Below are positions 35,130 to 44,540 of a stretch of DNA of 54,883 bases, one piece after another (position 1 is the stretch's first letter; each line of letters opens with the position of its first letter). Below the pieces are notes generated by a model. That model made no database searches, was not told the origin of the DNA, and saw nothing but the letters and a program-made list of their open reading frames with translations. The DNA is taken from the NCBI GenBank assembly GCA_944376335.1, contig CALWCH010000010.1:1-54883 (forward strand), written 5' to 3'. Origin of the DNA: an uncultured Clostridia bacterium (GTDB lineage Bacteria; Bacillota; Clostridia; Christensenellales; Borkfalkiaceae). The position numbers were made by a program, and so were the translations under genes.

Positions 35130-36329
35130 ATGTATAATACCGCGGCAGTTGCCGATGACCTTATCTACGTCGGTGCGAGCGACAGGCGGCTCTCCCTGTT
35201 TGAGAACGTCTATCCCGTCCCGCGCGGCGTCTCCTACAATTCCTATGTGCTTCTCGATGAAAAGACGGTGCTCTTTGATACCGTCGACCATGCCGTCTCC
35301 GAGCAGTTCCTCGAGAACGTGGAACACGCGCTTGCGGGGAGGGGGCTCGACTATATCGTCGTCCACCACATGGAGCCCGACCACTCGTCGACGCTCTCGG
35401 AAGTGCTCTTGCGCTATCCCGAGGCGAAGGTCGTCTGCAATCAGAAGATTTCGCAGATGCTCGTAAACTACGGCTGTGCCGTAAAGGAGCCGCTGCTTGT
35501 GAAGGAGGGGGATACCCTCGAGACGGGCAAACACACGTTGAAGTTTGTGTTTGCGCCCATGGTGCATTGGCCCGAGGTGATGATGAGCTTTGACCTTTCG
35601 ACGGGCGCGCTCTTCTCGGCGGATGCCTTCGGCACGTTCGGGGCGCTCGGCGGCAGCATCTGGGCAGACGAGGTCGACTTCTTCCATGATTTTATCGACG
35701 AAGCGAGACGGTACTACATCAACATCGTCGGCAAGTACGGCGTACAGGTGCAGGCGGTTTTAAAGAAGGCGGCGGGGCTCAACATCAAGTATATTCTGCC
35801 GCTGCACGGACCGCTGTGGAGAAAGGACATTTCGCGCTTTGTGGAGAAGTACCTCATTTGGAGCAGCTACACGCCCGAAGAGAAGGGCGTCGCGGTGTTT
35901 TACGGCAGCATCTACGGGCATACGGGGAACGCTGCCGAGATCGTCGCCTCCCGCCTTGCGGAACAGGGCGTGAAGGTGAAAGTTTACGACGTTTCCATGA
36001 CGGATACGTCCGTGCTCGTTTCGGAGGTCTTCCGCTTCTCACACGCGGTGTTTGCCTCGGCGACGTATAACAACGGCATCTTCGTCAAGATGGAGGAATT
36101 TCTTTCAGATCTCAAGGCGCACGCCTTCCAGAACCGCGGGTATGCCCTCATCGAGAACGGCTCGTGGGCGCCGCAGGCGGGCGCTCTCATGGAAGGGGAG
36201 CTGAGCGCTCTCAAGAACATGAGAAAGCTCTTTGAAAAGGTGACCGTTCTCTCCGCCGTCAAGGAAGAGACGAGGGAGAAGCTTGCGGCGCTTGCCGATG
36301 CGGTTGCGGAGGATGTGAAGGCGCTTTAA
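35130..36329 (+). CDS. Flavodiiron protein (FprA family, O2/NO reductase)
   Basis: 399 residues from the ATG at 35130 (GCGGAGG upstream). An N-terminal metallo-beta-lactamase-like domain has the di-iron motif HHMEPDH (His79-x-Glu81-x-Asp83-His84) and further ligands in [17 protein letters not shown] and LPLHGPLW; a C-terminal flavodoxin domain (from about 255) has [14 protein letters not shown]. Such enzymes reduce O2 to water, or NO to N2O, with electrons from rubredoxin, and rubredoxin is encoded directly downstream. Cytoplasmic, for oxygen or NO protection of an anaerobe. Confidence 0.95.
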   Translation: MYNTAAVADDLIYVGASDRRLSLFENVYPVPRGVSYNSYVLLDEKTVLFDTVDHAVSEQFLENVEHALAGRGLDYIVVHHMEPDHSSTLSEVLLRYPEAKVVCNQKISQMLVNYGCAVKEPLLVKEGDTLETGKHTLKFVFAPMVHWPEVMMSFDLSTGALFSADAFGTFGALGGSIWADEVDFFHDFIDEARRYYINIVGKYGVQVQAVLKKAAGLNIKYILPLHGPLWRKDISRFVEKYLIWSSYTPEEKGVAVFYGSIYGHTGNAAEIVASRLAEQGVKVKVYDVSMTDTSVLVSEVFRFSHAVFASATYNNGIFVKMEEFLSDLKAHAFQNRGYALIENGSWAPQAGALMEGELSALKNMRKLFEKVTVLSAVKEETREKLAALADAVAEDVKAL

Positions 36330-36376
36330 GAAAGGACCCCGCCAAGGCGGGAGAAAATAAAAAAGGAGAAAATGTT

Positions 36377-36532
36377 ATGAAGTATGTTTGCACGGTCTGC
36401 GGCTATGTCTATGACGAGGAAGCGGGCGATCCCGACAACGGCATCGCTCCCGGCACCCTGTGGGAGGATGTTCCCGACGATTTCGTCTGCCCGCTCTGCG
36501 GCGTAGGCAAGGAAGATTTTTCTGCCGAATAA
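36377..36532 (+). CDS. Rubredoxin
   Basis: 51 residues; AAAGGAGAAAA precedes the ATG. The two iron knuckles are CTVCGY and CPLCGV, and the middle [10 protein letters not shown] and [11 protein letters not shown] are diagnostic. It carries one Fe(S-Cys)4 centre and is the likely electron donor to the flavodiiron protein encoded 47 nt upstream in the same transcription unit. Not fused to the flavodiiron protein as it is in E. coli NorV. Confidence 0.97.
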   Translation: MKYVCTVCGYVYDEEAGDPDNGIAPGTLWEDVPDDFVCPLCGVGKEDFSAE

Positions 36533-36548
36533 GGCGAAAAAACGCGTC

Positions 36549-36587
36549 GGGCGGGCTCTCCACAAGGGGGGCTCGCCCATTTTTTTT
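36549..36587 (+). terminator. Terminator after rubredoxin
   Basis: Stem GGGCGGGC/GCTCGCCC with a G-rich loop, followed by A and eight T residues. Confidence 0.82.
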
Positions 36588-36651
36588 GAAAGATGGGTGA
36601 TAGAGAGGAAAAGCTTTCCTTCCCTTCCGTGAAAACACCTGTGCCGTCCGT

Positions 36652-36680
36652 TTGAAAAAGCCGAAAGGGTGTGATATATT
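36652..36680 (+). promoter_or_regulatory. Promoter of lon
   Basis: TTGAAA (36652-36657), 17-bp spacer, TATATT (36675-36680). No CIRCE-type inverted repeat is seen nearby. Confidence 0.75.
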
Positions 36681-36752
36681 GATAGGGTCGTGTGTTTATA
36701 TGCGGCAGGGGGCGCAAAAAAAGCGCCCGCAAAAGACAAACAGGAGGAAACT

Positions 36753-39074
36753 ATGGCAGAAAGTAAATTAAGAACGCTCATTCTCTCCGTCGTTCCCATG
36801 CGCACGCAGGTCGTCTTTCCCGATCTCTCCGTCGCATTCGACGCAGGGCGCGGCATCTCGCTTGCCGCCGTCGAGCGTGCCAACCTCAACGATAAACTCA
36901 TCTTTTTGACCAAGCAGAAGGACGCACAGCTGGAGACGCCCTCGGAGGGCGACCTCTATGAAGTGGGCACCGTCGCCCGCATCCGTCAGGTGACGCGGCT
37001 GCCCGGCGACCGCATCCGCGTGTTTGCCAACACCCTCTACAGGGCGCGCGCCCGCGATTTCCGCATCGAGGGCGGGTATATCTATGCCGTGACGGACGAG
37101 CTTGCGACTTCTCACGGCGATGCGACGCTCGAAGAGGCGTACTTCCGCACGGCGAAGGAGCTCGTAAAGGACGTCGTTGCGGCGGACGGGAAAATTTCCC
37201 AGGAAGTGGACGGGCGGCTTGCGACCATCGGCGATATCGACGAATATATCAACGTCTGCGCCTACAACATGCGCATAAGAGAGGAAGTCAAGCAGCAGCT
37301 CTTGGAAGAGACCCGCCTTGTGGAGAGGCTCAAGCTCTTTGAACGGTGCCTCAACGACGAGCTGGAGATTTCCCGCCTCGAAAAGAAGATCGCCCAGAAC
37401 GTGAGGAAGAACATCGACCAGTCGCAGAAGGAGTATTTTCTTCGCGAACAGCTCAAGACCATTCATAAGGAGTTGGGCGACGATGTGGAGGAAAACGCCA
37501 AACTTCGGGAGAAGCTGCTTCAAAAGCACCTTCCGAAGGAAGTGGAGGACAAGGCGATGGCCGAGCTTGCCCGCATGGACAAGATGCCCGCCTCTTCGCC
37601 CGAATATACCGTTTTGAGAAATTACGCGGACTGGCTCATCGACCTGCCGTGGACGGAAGAGACGAAGGACACCGAGTCGCTTGCGGACGTGGAGAAGGTG
37701 CTCGACGAGGACCACTACGGGCTGGAGAAAATCAAGGAGCGCGTTGTCGAATATCTCGCCGTTTTAAAGCTGACGGGGGAGTTGAAGGCGCCCATTTTGT
37801 GCCTTGTCGGGCCGCCCGGCGTCGGTAAGACGAGCATTGCAAAGTCGGTCGCAAGGGCTTTAGGGCGCAAGTTCGTGCGCATGAGCCTGGGCGGGCTCAA
37901 GGACGAGGCGGAGATCAGGGGGCACAGACGCACCTACATCGGCGCGATGCCCGGGCGCATCCTCTATGAGATGAAGAATGCGGGCTCCGTCAACCCCGTG
38001 TTCCTTTTGGATGAGGTGGATAAAATTTCCATGGACCTCCGCGGCGACCCCGCGAGCGCGCTTTTGGAAGTTCTCGACCCCGAGCAGAATTATACTTTCC
38101 GCGACAGGTATTTGGAAGTTCCCTATGACCTTAGTAAGGTGATGTTCATTGCGACGGCGAACACCCTCGACACCATCCCGGGGCCGCTGCGCGACAGGAT
38201 GGAGATCATCGAGCTCTCGGGCTATACCCCGCAGGAGAAGGAGGAGATCGCAAAGCGGTACCTCGTGCCCAAAAAGCGCAAGGAGAACGGCCTCACCGAG
38301 GAAAACTTGCGCATCACCGAGGGGGCGATCGGCGCGATGATCGACGGCTATACGATGGAGGCGGGCGTGCGTTCTCTGGAGCGCACCATCGGCACCGTCT
38401 GCCGCAAGGCTGCCGTGCGCATCGCAAAGGATCTCGACAGGAAGGGCATTACCGTCACACGGCAGAACTTAGAGAAGTTCTTGGGTGCAAAGCGCTTTAT
38501 CCGTGACGAAGAGATGCGCGAAGAGGACGAAGTGGGCGCAGCCACCGGCCTTGCCTGGACGGCGGTGGGGGGCGCGACGCTCACCATCGAAGTTTCGGCG
38601 ATGCAGGGCAAGGGGGATATTCTTCTCACCGGCAAGCTCGGCGATGTGATGAAGGAGTCCGCCCGCGCCGCCATCAGCTATATCCGCGCGCATGCCGAGA
38701 AGTACGGCATCGACGAGGAAGAGTTCGAGAGGAAGGATATCCACATCCACATCCCCGAGGGCGCGACGCCCAAGGACGGCCCGAGCGCTGGCATCACGAT
38801 GGCGACCGCCATCCTTTCCGCGTTCACCAATCACCCCGTGCGCCGAGACGTCGCGATGACGGGCGAAATTACCCTGCGCGGCAAGGTGCTGCCCATCGGC
38901 GGGCTCAAGGAGAAGGCGCTTGCCGCAAATCGTATCGGCATCAAGAACGTCATCATCCCCGAGGAGAACAGGAAGGACGTTGAGGAGATCCCCGAGACCG
39001 TGCGCAAGAGCCTCAACTTCATCTGCGTACAGAATGTAGACGAGGTGTTCCATAACGCCGTAGAGGGGCTGTGA
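36753..39074 (+). CDS. lon: ATP-dependent protease Lon
   Basis: 773 residues from the ATG at 36753 (CAGGAGGAA upstream). N-terminal LON substrate domain, coiled coil, AAA+ module with Walker A GPPGVGKT (about 352-359) and Walker [10 protein letters not shown], then the Ser-Lys protease domain: catalytic Ser in [12 protein letters not shown] (about residue 679) and Lys in [12 protein letters not shown] (about 721). Cytoplasmic protein quality control. Followed 33 nt later by ysxC, the same order as in Bacillus (lonA-ysxC). Confidence 0.97.
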   Translation: MAESKLRTLILSVVPMRTQVVFPDLSVAFDAGRGISLAAVERANLNDKLIFLTKQKDAQLETPSEGDLYEVGTVARIRQVTRLPGDRIRVFANTLYRARARDFRIEGGYIYAVTDELATSHGDATLEEAYFRTAKELVKDVVAADGKISQEVDGRLATIGDIDEYINVCAYNMRIREEVKQQLLEETRLVERLKLFERCLNDELEISRLEKKIAQNVRKNIDQSQKEYFLREQLKTIHKELGDDVEENAKLREKLLQKHLPKEVEDKAMAELARMDKMPASSPEYTVLRNYADWLIDLPWTEETKDTESLADVEKVLDEDHYGLEKIKERVVEYLAVLKLTGELKAPILCLVGPPGVGKTSIAKSVARALGRKFVRMSLGGLKDEAEIRGHRRTYIGAMPGRILYEMKNAGSVNPVFLLDEVDKISMDLRGDPASALLEVLDPEQNYTFRDRYLEVPYDLSKVMFIATANTLDTIPGPLRDRMEIIELSGYTPQEKEEIAKRYLVPKKRKENGLTEENLRITEGAIGAMIDGYTMEAGVRSLERTIGTVCRKAAVRIAKDLDRKGITVTRQNLEKFLGAKRFIRDEEMREEDEVGAATGLAWTAVGGATLTIEVSAMQGKGDILLTGKLGDVMKESARAAISYIRAHAEKYGIDEEEFERKDIHIHIPEGATPKDGPSAGITMATAILSAFTNHPVRRDVAMTGEITLRGKVLPIGGLKEKALAANRIGIKNVIIPEENRKDVEEIPETVRKSLNFICVQNVDEVFHNAVEGL

Positions 39075-39107
39075 TCGCCCCTGAGAGGCATACGAAAGGA
39101 GAAGGAG

Positions 39108-39683
39108 ATGGAGATCAAGGAGACGAGATTTTTGAAGTCTGCAGCGGAGGCGGGCGGCTTTCTGAAGCCCGAGCGGCCCATGATCGCCGTGTGCGGCAGG
39201 AGCAATGCGGGCAAGAGCTCGCTCATCAATATGCTGGCAAACCGAAAGAACCTTGCAAAGACGAGCGCCGCCCCGGGCAGGACGCGGCTTGTCAACTACT
39301 TCGACTTCGGGCAGTTTTGGCTTGCCGATCTGCCCGGCTACGGCTATGCCGCCGTCTCGCACGACGAGAAGGCGCGCTGGGGCAGGACGCTGGACGCCTT
39401 CTTTGCGAAGAAGGAGGACATCCGCCATGTGTTCTTGCTCATCGACATCCGAAGGGACCCGTCGGGGGACGACTTGCAGCTCGTGGACTTTTTCAACTAT
39501 CACATCATTCCCTTCTCCGTCATTGCCACGAAGAGCGACAAGCTCTCCCGCATGAGGACGAAGGAGCGGAGAAGAGCCATTGCGCAGCAGTTCGGCCTCG
39601 GCGAGGACAATGTGACGATCGTCTCCTCCCTGACGGGGGAGGGGAAGGAAGAGGTGCTCTCCCGCATCGCCGCGCTGTTGTAA
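39108..39683 (+). CDS. ysxC: Ribosome biogenesis GTPase YsxC/EngB
   Basis: 191 residues. G1 GRSNAGKSS (30-38), G2 region PGRTRLVNYF, G3 DLPGYG, G4 TKSDKL. Required for 50S subunit assembly. AAAGGAGAAGGAG precedes the ATG. Forms a two-gene unit with lon. Confidence 0.95.
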   Translation: MEIKETRFLKSAAEAGGFLKPERPMIAVCGRSNAGKSSLINMLANRKNLAKTSAAPGRTRLVNYFDFGQFWLADLPGYGYAAVSHDEKARWGRTLDAFFAKKEDIRHVFLLIDIRRDPSGDDLQLVDFFNYHIIPFSVIATKSDKLSRMRTKERRRAIAQQFGLGEDNVTIVSSLTGEGKEEVLSRIAALL

Positions 39684-39794
39684 AGAGAGCGAACAACAAT
39701 AACAAACAGAGCAGTTTTTGCCAAGATTTGAAGTTTTGTGAAAAACCTGACAAAAAAGTGACAGGAATACGACATAAACCTGACATTTTTCCGC

Positions 39795-39823
39795 TCGACA
39801 GGCGGCAGAAAATGTGATACCAT
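39795..39823 (+). promoter_or_regulatory. Promoter-like sequence upstream of a candidate RNA
   Basis: TCGACA (39795-39800), 17-bp spacer, TACCAT (39818-39823). The segment AAATGTGATAC-C-ATGG around the -10 is shared, but for one base, with the promoter at 40001-40029. Confidence 0.5.
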
Positions 39824-39829
39824 GGTTTC

Positions 39830-39960
39830 AGCCGAAGCGAGGTGCACCAAGCAAAGGTGACTCCGAGCGATATCCGGAGAGCTTTCGGGAAAATCATGCG
39901 AGAGGCCCGCAGCGTGCACGCTGCGGGCCTCAACCTTGCCCGAGGGCCTCGGCGGGCATA
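39830..39960 (+). ncRNA. Candidate structured RNA between ysxC and the XRE gene
   Basis: The 352 nt from 39684 to 40035 hold no supported gene. 39832-39888 can fold into a three-way junction: outer stem CCGAAGC/GCTTTCGG (one bulge), hairpin CACC-AAGCAAA-GGTG (39845-39859) and hairpin CTCCG-AGCGATAT-CGGAG (39861-39879). A perfect 30-bp palindrome (39902-39931, GAGGCCCGCAGCGTG and its complement) and a smaller CCGAGG/CCTCGG hairpin follow. A promoter-like sequence lies just upstream. It does not match a riboswitch class known to me; it could be an sRNA or a 5' element. Structure was drawn by eye only. Confidence 0.4.
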
Positions 39961-40000
39961 AGCAATGTGCAAAGAATTGCAAACCGTAGCGTAAATTTAC

Positions 40001-40029
40001 TTGACATTTTTTGGCAAATGTGATACGAT
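40001..40029 (+). promoter_or_regulatory. Promoter of the XRE membrane regulator
   Basis: TTGACA (40001-40006), 17-bp spacer, TACGAT (40024-40029). The ATG at 40036 is only 6 nt past the -10, so transcription should start on or next to the start codon (leaderless). Confidence 0.78.
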
Positions 40030-40035
40030 GGACAC

Positions 40036-40680
40036 ATGGATACATCGGAAAAGATCGCAAGCTTGCGTTCGGCGTTCGGGCTGTCGCAGGAGGAGCTTGC
40101 TGCCCGCGTCGGCGTCGCCCGTCAGACGGTCGTCAGCTGGGAGCAGGGCGCCCGTCCCTCCGCGTTCAACCGCCGCCGCATCATAGAAGAATTTGCGCTG
40201 CCAAGCAATTATTTCGATGCGGACGTCTCCGTCGAGCTCGTGCCCGCCGATAAGCCGCCCATGGCGCCTGCCGAAGAGGGCGCGCTGCAGCTTTCGGTAC
40301 CCGTGAATATGACGGAAGAGGAGCTGCCGCTCTCCAAACACGCACAGCGGGCGTCGGATGCGCTGCGCTCGCTCGGCACCGTCATGCGGTGGGGGAATGT
40401 GTTCTTTGCGGGCATCATCGCCCTGGGGGCGCTCTTTTCCATCGTCAACGTGCTCATCCTCGTCATTCTGAAGGCACAGGCAGAGGCGGCGGGTGCTGTC
40501 TCCGTCGTTGCCGTCAACTGGGATGCGGTGCTCTGCATCAACCTCGTCTTCTGGGGTATTGCCGCCGCATTTTACGGAATGTGTTTCTTTCTGCGGCTGC
40601 TCCTTCGGGAGATCTTGCGGACGCGCGTCCGCCGCAAGGGAGGAGCAATACAACAAAATAAAAAATCAAGCGGAGAATGA
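40036..40680 (+). CDS. Membrane-anchored XRE-family regulator
   Basis: 214 residues. N-terminal helix-turn-helix of the XRE/Cro type (IASLRSAFGLSQEELAARVG, then RQTVVSWEQGARPS), an acidic linker, and two transmembrane segments at about 125-150 (FFAGIIALGALFSIVNVLIL) and 165-190. Proteins of this type act as transcription regulators tethered to the membrane; the signal is unknown. No RBS is present and the promoter implies a leaderless mRNA. The stop codon lies inside the terminator stem. It may autoregulate, given the sequence shared with the promoter at 39795. Confidence 0.85.
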   Translation: MDTSEKIASLRSAFGLSQEELAARVGVARQTVVSWEQGARPSAFNRRRIIEEFALPSNYFDADVSVELVPADKPPMAPAEEGALQLSVPVNMTEEELPLSKHAQRASDALRSLGTVMRWGNVFFAGIIALGALFSIVNVLILVILKAQAEAAGAVSVVAVNWDAVLCINLVFWGIAAAFYGMCFFLRLLLREILRTRVRRKGGAIQQNKKSSGE

Positions 40681-40699
40681 GCAAAAATTCTCCGTTTTT
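40671..40699 (+). terminator. Terminator overlapping the end of the XRE gene
   Basis: CGGAGAAT-GAGCAAAA-ATTCTCCG followed by five T residues; the stem begins 10 nt before the end of the coding sequence. Confidence 0.88.
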
Positions 40700-40712
40700 G
40701 CATATAAAACGG

Positions 40713-40741
40713 TTGCCGCATCGGCAAAAATATGGTAGAAT
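40713..40741 (+). promoter_or_regulatory. Promoter of rpsB-tsf
   Basis: TTGCCG (40713-40718), 17-bp spacer, TAGAAT (40736-40741). The leader of about 110 nt before rpsB contains GC-rich inverted segments and may include an S2 autoregulatory site (inference). Confidence 0.7.
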
Positions 40742-40860
40742 ACCATGGTTAGAAATCCACACCCCGAAGGGATGCCGCGCTCCGTGCCCGCAAATCTATC
40801 ATTTAAGCGGCGGGCAGCAGGCGGAAATACGTCCGCGGGGGAGGTTCAACGGAGGAATTT

Positions 40861-41625
40861 ATGGCAGTTATCACCATGAAGCAGCTGCTCGAGGCGGGCG
40901 TCCACTTCGGGCACCAGACGAGAAAGTGGAACCCCAAGATGAAGAAGTACATCTTTGCGGCGCGCCACGACATCCACATCATCGACCTTGAAAAGACCGC
41001 GAAGCTCATCGAGGAGGCCTATACCTTCGTCGTCGAGTCCGTCAAGGCAGGAAAGAGCGTGCTCTTCGTCGGCACCAAGAAGCAGGCGCAGGACGCCATC
41101 AAGGAAGAGGCGGAGCGCTGCGGCCAGTACTACGTCAACTCTCGTTGGCTGGGCGGCTGCCTGACCAACTTCAAGACCATCCGCGCGCGCATCGACTACC
41201 TTGAGAAGCTCGAGAAGATGGAAGAGAGCGGCGAGTTCGACCTTCTCCCCAAGAAGGAAGTGCTCGGCCTCAAGAAGGAGATGGCAAAGCTGCAGGAGAA
41301 CCTCGGCGGCATCAAGAACATGAGAACGCTTCCCGGCATCATGTTCATCGTCGACCCGCACAACGAGGACATCGCCGTTGCCGAGGCACGCAAGCTCCAC
41401 ATTCCCATCGTCGCCATCACGGATACCAACTGCGACCCCGATCTCATCGACCACGTCATCCCCGGCAATGACGACGCGATCCGCGCAATCAAGCTCATCT
41501 CGTCCGTCATCGCAAACGCCGTCATCGAGGCAAACCAGGGCGAGACGTTTGACGCAGTACCCGCAGAAGCAGAGGCTCCCGCGGAAGAGGCAGAGCACGC
41601 AGAAGAGGCTCCCGTTCAGGAATAA
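40861..41625 (+). CDS. rpsB: 30S ribosomal protein S2
   Basis: 254 residues, family length. Diagnostic blocks are [33 protein letters not shown] and [27 protein letters not shown] precedes the ATG. The last 25 residues are an Ala/Glu/Pro-rich tail ([18 protein letters not shown]), common in Clostridia. Cotranscribed with tsf. Confidence 0.98.
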   Translation: MAVITMKQLLEAGVHFGHQTRKWNPKMKKYIFAARHDIHIIDLEKTAKLIEEAYTFVVESVKAGKSVLFVGTKKQAQDAIKEEAERCGQYYVNSRWLGGCLTNFKTIRARIDYLEKLEKMEESGEFDLLPKKEVLGLKKEMAKLQENLGGIKNMRTLPGIMFIVDPHNEDIAVAEARKLHIPIVAITDTNCDPDLIDHVIPGNDDAIRAIKLISSVIANAVIEANQGETFDAVPAEAEAPAEEAEHAEEAPVQE

Positions 41626-41646
41626 TTTTTCAGGAGGACAACTACA

Positions 41647-42561
41647 ATGGCAGGATTTACGGCAAAGGACGTTATGACGCTCCGTGAACAGACGGGCGCG
41701 GGCATGATGGACTGCAAGCGTGCCCTCACCGATGCTGAGGGCGATATGAGCAAGGCGGCAGACCTTCTCCGCGAGCGCGGCATTGCAAAGGCTGCAAAGC
41801 GCGCTTCCAAGATCGCCGCAGAGGGCGTCGTGTACTCTTACGTTGAGGGCAATACGGGCGTGCTCGTCGAAGTCAACTGCGAGAGTGACTTCGTCGCAAA
41901 GGGCGAAAGGTTCATGAACCTTGTGGAGACGGTTGCAAAGCAGATCGTTGCGACCAAGGCAGCAGACGTTGAGACGCTGCTTGCCTCCACCCTTCCTTCG
42001 GGCGAGACCGTCGAGGCGTTCGTCACCGACCAGACCGCCGTCATCGGCGAGAAGCTCTCCGTCCGCCGCTTCACCGTGTATGAGAGCGCCGGCCACATCG
42101 AGACGTATATCCACATGGGCGGCACGATGGGCGTTATGCTCAACTTCGCCTGCGAGGAGAACGACGTCACGAAGGAGCTTGCGCACAATATCGCGCTCCA
42201 CGTTGCCTTCTCCAAGCCCCAGTATATGAAGAAGGACGAGGTCTCCGAAGAGACGCTTGCAAAGGAGAAGGAGATCCTTTTGAAGGAAGTCATGAACGAG
42301 GGCAAGCCCGAAAACATTGCGGAGAAGATCGTCATGGGCAAGATCAAGAAGTTCTATGAGGAGAACTGCCTGCTCGAGCAGAAGTTCATCAAGGACGACA
42401 AGGTGACCATTTCCCAGCTCATCGCAGAGGAGGCAAAGAAGGCGGGCTGCCCCGTGGAGCTCAAGCAGTACTGCTTCTATGTGATGGGCCAGGGCCTCGA
42501 GAAGAAGAGCGAGGACCTGCAGGAGGAAGTCGCTAAGCAGGTTGAGGCGATGAAGAAGTAA
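41647..42561 (+). CDS. tsf: Elongation factor Ts
   Basis: 304 residues. N-terminal UBA-like motif LREQTGAGMMDCKRALTDA with the TGAGMMDC signature, then KIAAEGVVYSYVEGNTGVLV and the dimerisation domain NCESDFVAKGERF. Nucleotide exchange factor for EF-Tu. AGGAGG precedes the ATG. In many Firmicutes pyrH follows tsf directly; here about 2 kb intervene. Confidence 0.98.
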   Translation: MAGFTAKDVMTLREQTGAGMMDCKRALTDAEGDMSKAADLLRERGIAKAAKRASKIAAEGVVYSYVEGNTGVLVEVNCESDFVAKGERFMNLVETVAKQIVATKAADVETLLASTLPSGETVEAFVTDQTAVIGEKLSVRRFTVYESAGHIETYIHMGGTMGVMLNFACEENDVTKELAHNIALHVAFSKPQYMKKDEVSEETLAKEKEILLKEVMNEGKPENIAEKIVMGKIKKFYEENCLLEQKFIKDDKVTISQLIAEEAKKAGCPVELKQYCFYVMGQGLEKKSEDLQEEVAKQVEAMKK

Positions 42562-42565
42562 AGAG

Positions 42566-42747
42566 GTTCACGCGAATCTTTTTGCAAAGGCAAAAATCTT
42601 CGCCGTGATTTGAAAGAAAACACCGCCGTCTTGCGCAATGCGCTTGGCGGCTCGTTTTCTCTCTGCGGGCGCACTTTAGGGGCTTTCGAATCTATTGCGC
42701 CCGCATTCACTCTTTCTCCCGTAAGCACAGGTATGTGCAAATTGGGT
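42566..42747. repeat. Intergenic repeat module A, copy 1
   Basis: 182 bp, about 97-98% identical to 42915-43096 at a constant offset of 349 with no indels over most of its length. It contains the stem GCGGGCGCA/TTGCGCCCGC and a smaller CGCC/GGCG hairpin around TTGCGCAA. Probably a dispersed intergenic repeat family. Confidence 0.85.
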
Positions 42748-42826
42748 CCTGCTGCGCAAAAGCGTGGTTTTGCTTGCAGAATTATTTGGAATTCCCGCCC
42801 GCCCACCCCAGAAAGGGGGTTCACGA
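42738..42826. repeat. Intergenic repeat module B, copy 1
   Basis: Begins CAAATTGGGTCCTGCTGCGC and overlaps the end of module A copy 1. It matches 43289-43376 with few changes, diverging near the end. Confidence 0.8.
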
Positions 42827-42914
42827 ACTTCTTTTGCTGCGCAAAATAAGTTCCGTGAGGACGAGCAAGGGCGTTCTTAAAACAGCACGGTGTGCTGTTT
42901 TCCCCTTGGGACAT

Positions 42915-43096
42915 GTTCAAGCGAATCTTTTTGCAAAGGCAAAAATCTTCGCCGTGATTTGAAAGAAAACACCGCCGCCTTGCGCAATGCGCTTGGCGGC
43001 TCGTTTTCTCTCTGCGGGCGCACTTTAGGGGCTTTCGAATCTATTGCGCCCGCATTCACTCTTTCCCCCATAAGCACAGGTATGTGCAAATTGGGT
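42915..43096. repeat. Intergenic repeat module A, copy 2
   Basis: Second copy of module A; differences include GTC to GCC near 42990 and TCTCCCGT to CCCCCAT-type changes near the end. After it the sequence departs from copy 1. Confidence 0.85.
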
Positions 43097-43288
43097 GCGC
43101 AGCGGAGGGAAACCCTCCTCGCGCCATCATTGCGAGATGAGCGAGCGCATTCTTCCCCGCGCGAGCGGTGACCGAAAACGGCGTTCTCCTTGCGCCGTTT
43201 GAGACCCAAACGAGCCGCCGACATCTCCGAACCCCGTCGGCCGCCCACTTTTTTGTCATTCTAAGTACAATAAGTGCGAAGTATCGCA

Positions 43289-43376
43289 CAAATTGGGTCC
43301 TGCTGCGCAAAAGCGTGGTTTTGCTTGCAGAATTATTTGAAATTCCTGCCCGCCCACCCCAAATGGGGAGTTCATA
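43289..43376. repeat. Intergenic repeat module B, copy 2
   Basis: Second copy of module B at an offset of 551, here not preceded by module A. Modules A and B therefore move or duplicate independently. Confidence 0.8.
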
Positions 43377-43586
43377 CATCTGTCTTGTTTTGAAAAAGTG
43401 TGGGTTAGGGCGCAGAAGGTATTTTTGGAATGAGCGTTCGCAGAAGCGGGCGCTTCATTTTTACGGATATGGCGGGCAGCGGAAAAGGGAGAGCTCAGAA
43501 CGCAGAGGGGAAGGGGTAAACGCGAAGGGGGAAAAGGGGCATAAAGGCGAGTGCGTTTCAGCAGAGCATTATTTTTATAGGGGGTA

Positions 43587-43615
43587 TTGATTTTTGCGGC
43601 GGGGCGTGGTATAAT
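43587..43615 (+). promoter_or_regulatory. Promoter of the cytidylate-kinase-like gene
   Basis: TTGATT (43587-43592), 17-bp spacer, TATAAT (43610-43615), with a leader of about 150 nt. Confidence 0.8.
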
Positions 43616-43771
43616 GGGGGCACAAGGGGCGGAAGGGCTCCTTTCGGGCAGGAACGAACGCGAAGGGCGGTCGGCGAAAAGGACGAGCGCGAAGGGCGGC
43701 GTATCTCGCTTGAAAGGGACATCAAACCGTGAAAATAAGGCGCGGGAGCGCAGAATAAGGAGGGAAAGACC

Positions 43772-44353
43772 ATGAAGCACAGGATCATCACCGTCAGCCG
43801 TGAATTCGGCAGCGGCGGCCGCACCATCGCCAAGGAAGTGGCGGAGAAGCTCCACATCCCCTGTTACGATCAGGAGCTCATCGAAAAAGTGGCGGAAGAG
43901 AGCGGCTTTGCCAAGGAATACATCGCCGAGCACGGCGAGCACACGGGCAACTGGCTCACCAACGCCTTCGCCGCGGCGGCCTCGTATTACGGGCCCATCG
44001 GCAGAGACTTTGTCTGGATGGCGCAGAGGAAGGTCATTTTAGAGCTCGCCGAAAAGCAGCCGTGCGTCATCGTGGGGCGCTGTGCGGACTTCATCCTCCG
44101 CGACAGGGCAGACCTTCTGAAGGTCTTTATCCACGCCGACCCCGCCTTCCGTGCCGACCGCATCGTGCGCGTATACGGCGAGCGGGAGGATGCCCCCGAG
44201 AAACGCATCCGCGACAAGGACAAGCGCCGCATGGCCTATTACCGCTACTATACGGACATCGACTGGGGCGTTGCCAAGAACTACGATATCTGCCTAAATA
44301 GCGGCACCATCGGCATCGACCGCTGCGCCGACATCATCTTCTCGCTCTATTAA
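43772..44353 (+). CDS. Cytidylate kinase-like family protein
   Basis: 193 residues. ITVSREFGSGGRTIAKEVAE is the P-loop region of the cytidylate kinase-like family (degenerate Walker A, GSGGR), followed by CYDQELIEKVAEESG, VIVGRCADFIL and a lid-like KDKRRMAYYRYYTDIDWG. Family members are nucleotide-kinase folds widespread in gut Clostridia; CMP phosphorylation is not established. AAGGAGGGAAAG precedes the ATG. It lies alone between the duplicated non-coding region and pyrH. Confidence 0.88.
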   Translation: MKHRIITVSREFGSGGRTIAKEVAEKLHIPCYDQELIEKVAEESGFAKEYIAEHGEHTGNWLTNAFAAAASYYGPIGRDFVWMAQRKVILELAEKQPCVIVGRCADFILRDRADLLKVFIHADPAFRADRIVRVYGEREDAPEKRIRDKDKRRMAYYRYYTDIDWGVAKNYDICLNSGTIGIDRCADIIFSLY

Positions 44354-44468
44354 GCTATGCCCCGCAAGGGGCGAAATAACGCAATACCGCGGCGGGAGCG
44401 CTTAAAGAAAGGCGCTTCCCGTCCTTTGCGGCGTTTTTCGCCGTACTTTCATGAAAAATCCGCGCAAT

Positions 44469-44496
44469 TTGCGTGCTTTTTCAGCGCGGGTATGAT
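44469..44496 (+). promoter_or_regulatory. Promoter of pyrH and downstream genes
   Basis: TTGCGT (44469-44474), 16-bp spacer, TATGAT (44491-44496); an overlapping TATACT lies 3-5 nt further on. Confidence 0.6.
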
Positions 44497-44540
44497 ATAC
44501 TGTAAAAGATAATCACCGCAGTATGCGGAAAGGGGATATT

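Larger units (their letters stand above)
42562..43586. other. Non-coding region with nested duplicated modules
   Basis: About 1 kb between tsf and the next promoter. It holds two copies of module A (42566-42747, 42915-43096) and two of module B (42738-42826, 43289-43376). A hairpin with T tail lies near 43432-43466, followed by a G/A-rich stretch to about 43560. ORFs through the repeats have no RBS and look like chance frames. Confidence 0.6.

Noticed and set aside
39814-40023. 69-codon frame between ysxC and the XRE gene
   Set aside because: It starts inside a promoter -10, has no RBS, and overlaps strong RNA stems and the next promoter.
42477-42920. Minus-strand frame reading through repeat module A and into tsf
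   Set aside because: A similar frame occurs in the second copy, but both lack an RBS and overlap stem-forming repeats, and the frame enters the tsf coding region. Such frames look like translations of an intergenic repeat.
43168-43590. 140-codon plus-strand frame before the cytidylate-kinase-like gene
   Set aside because: No RBS, unusual composition, it spans repeat module B and a hairpin, and it ends inside the next promoter.
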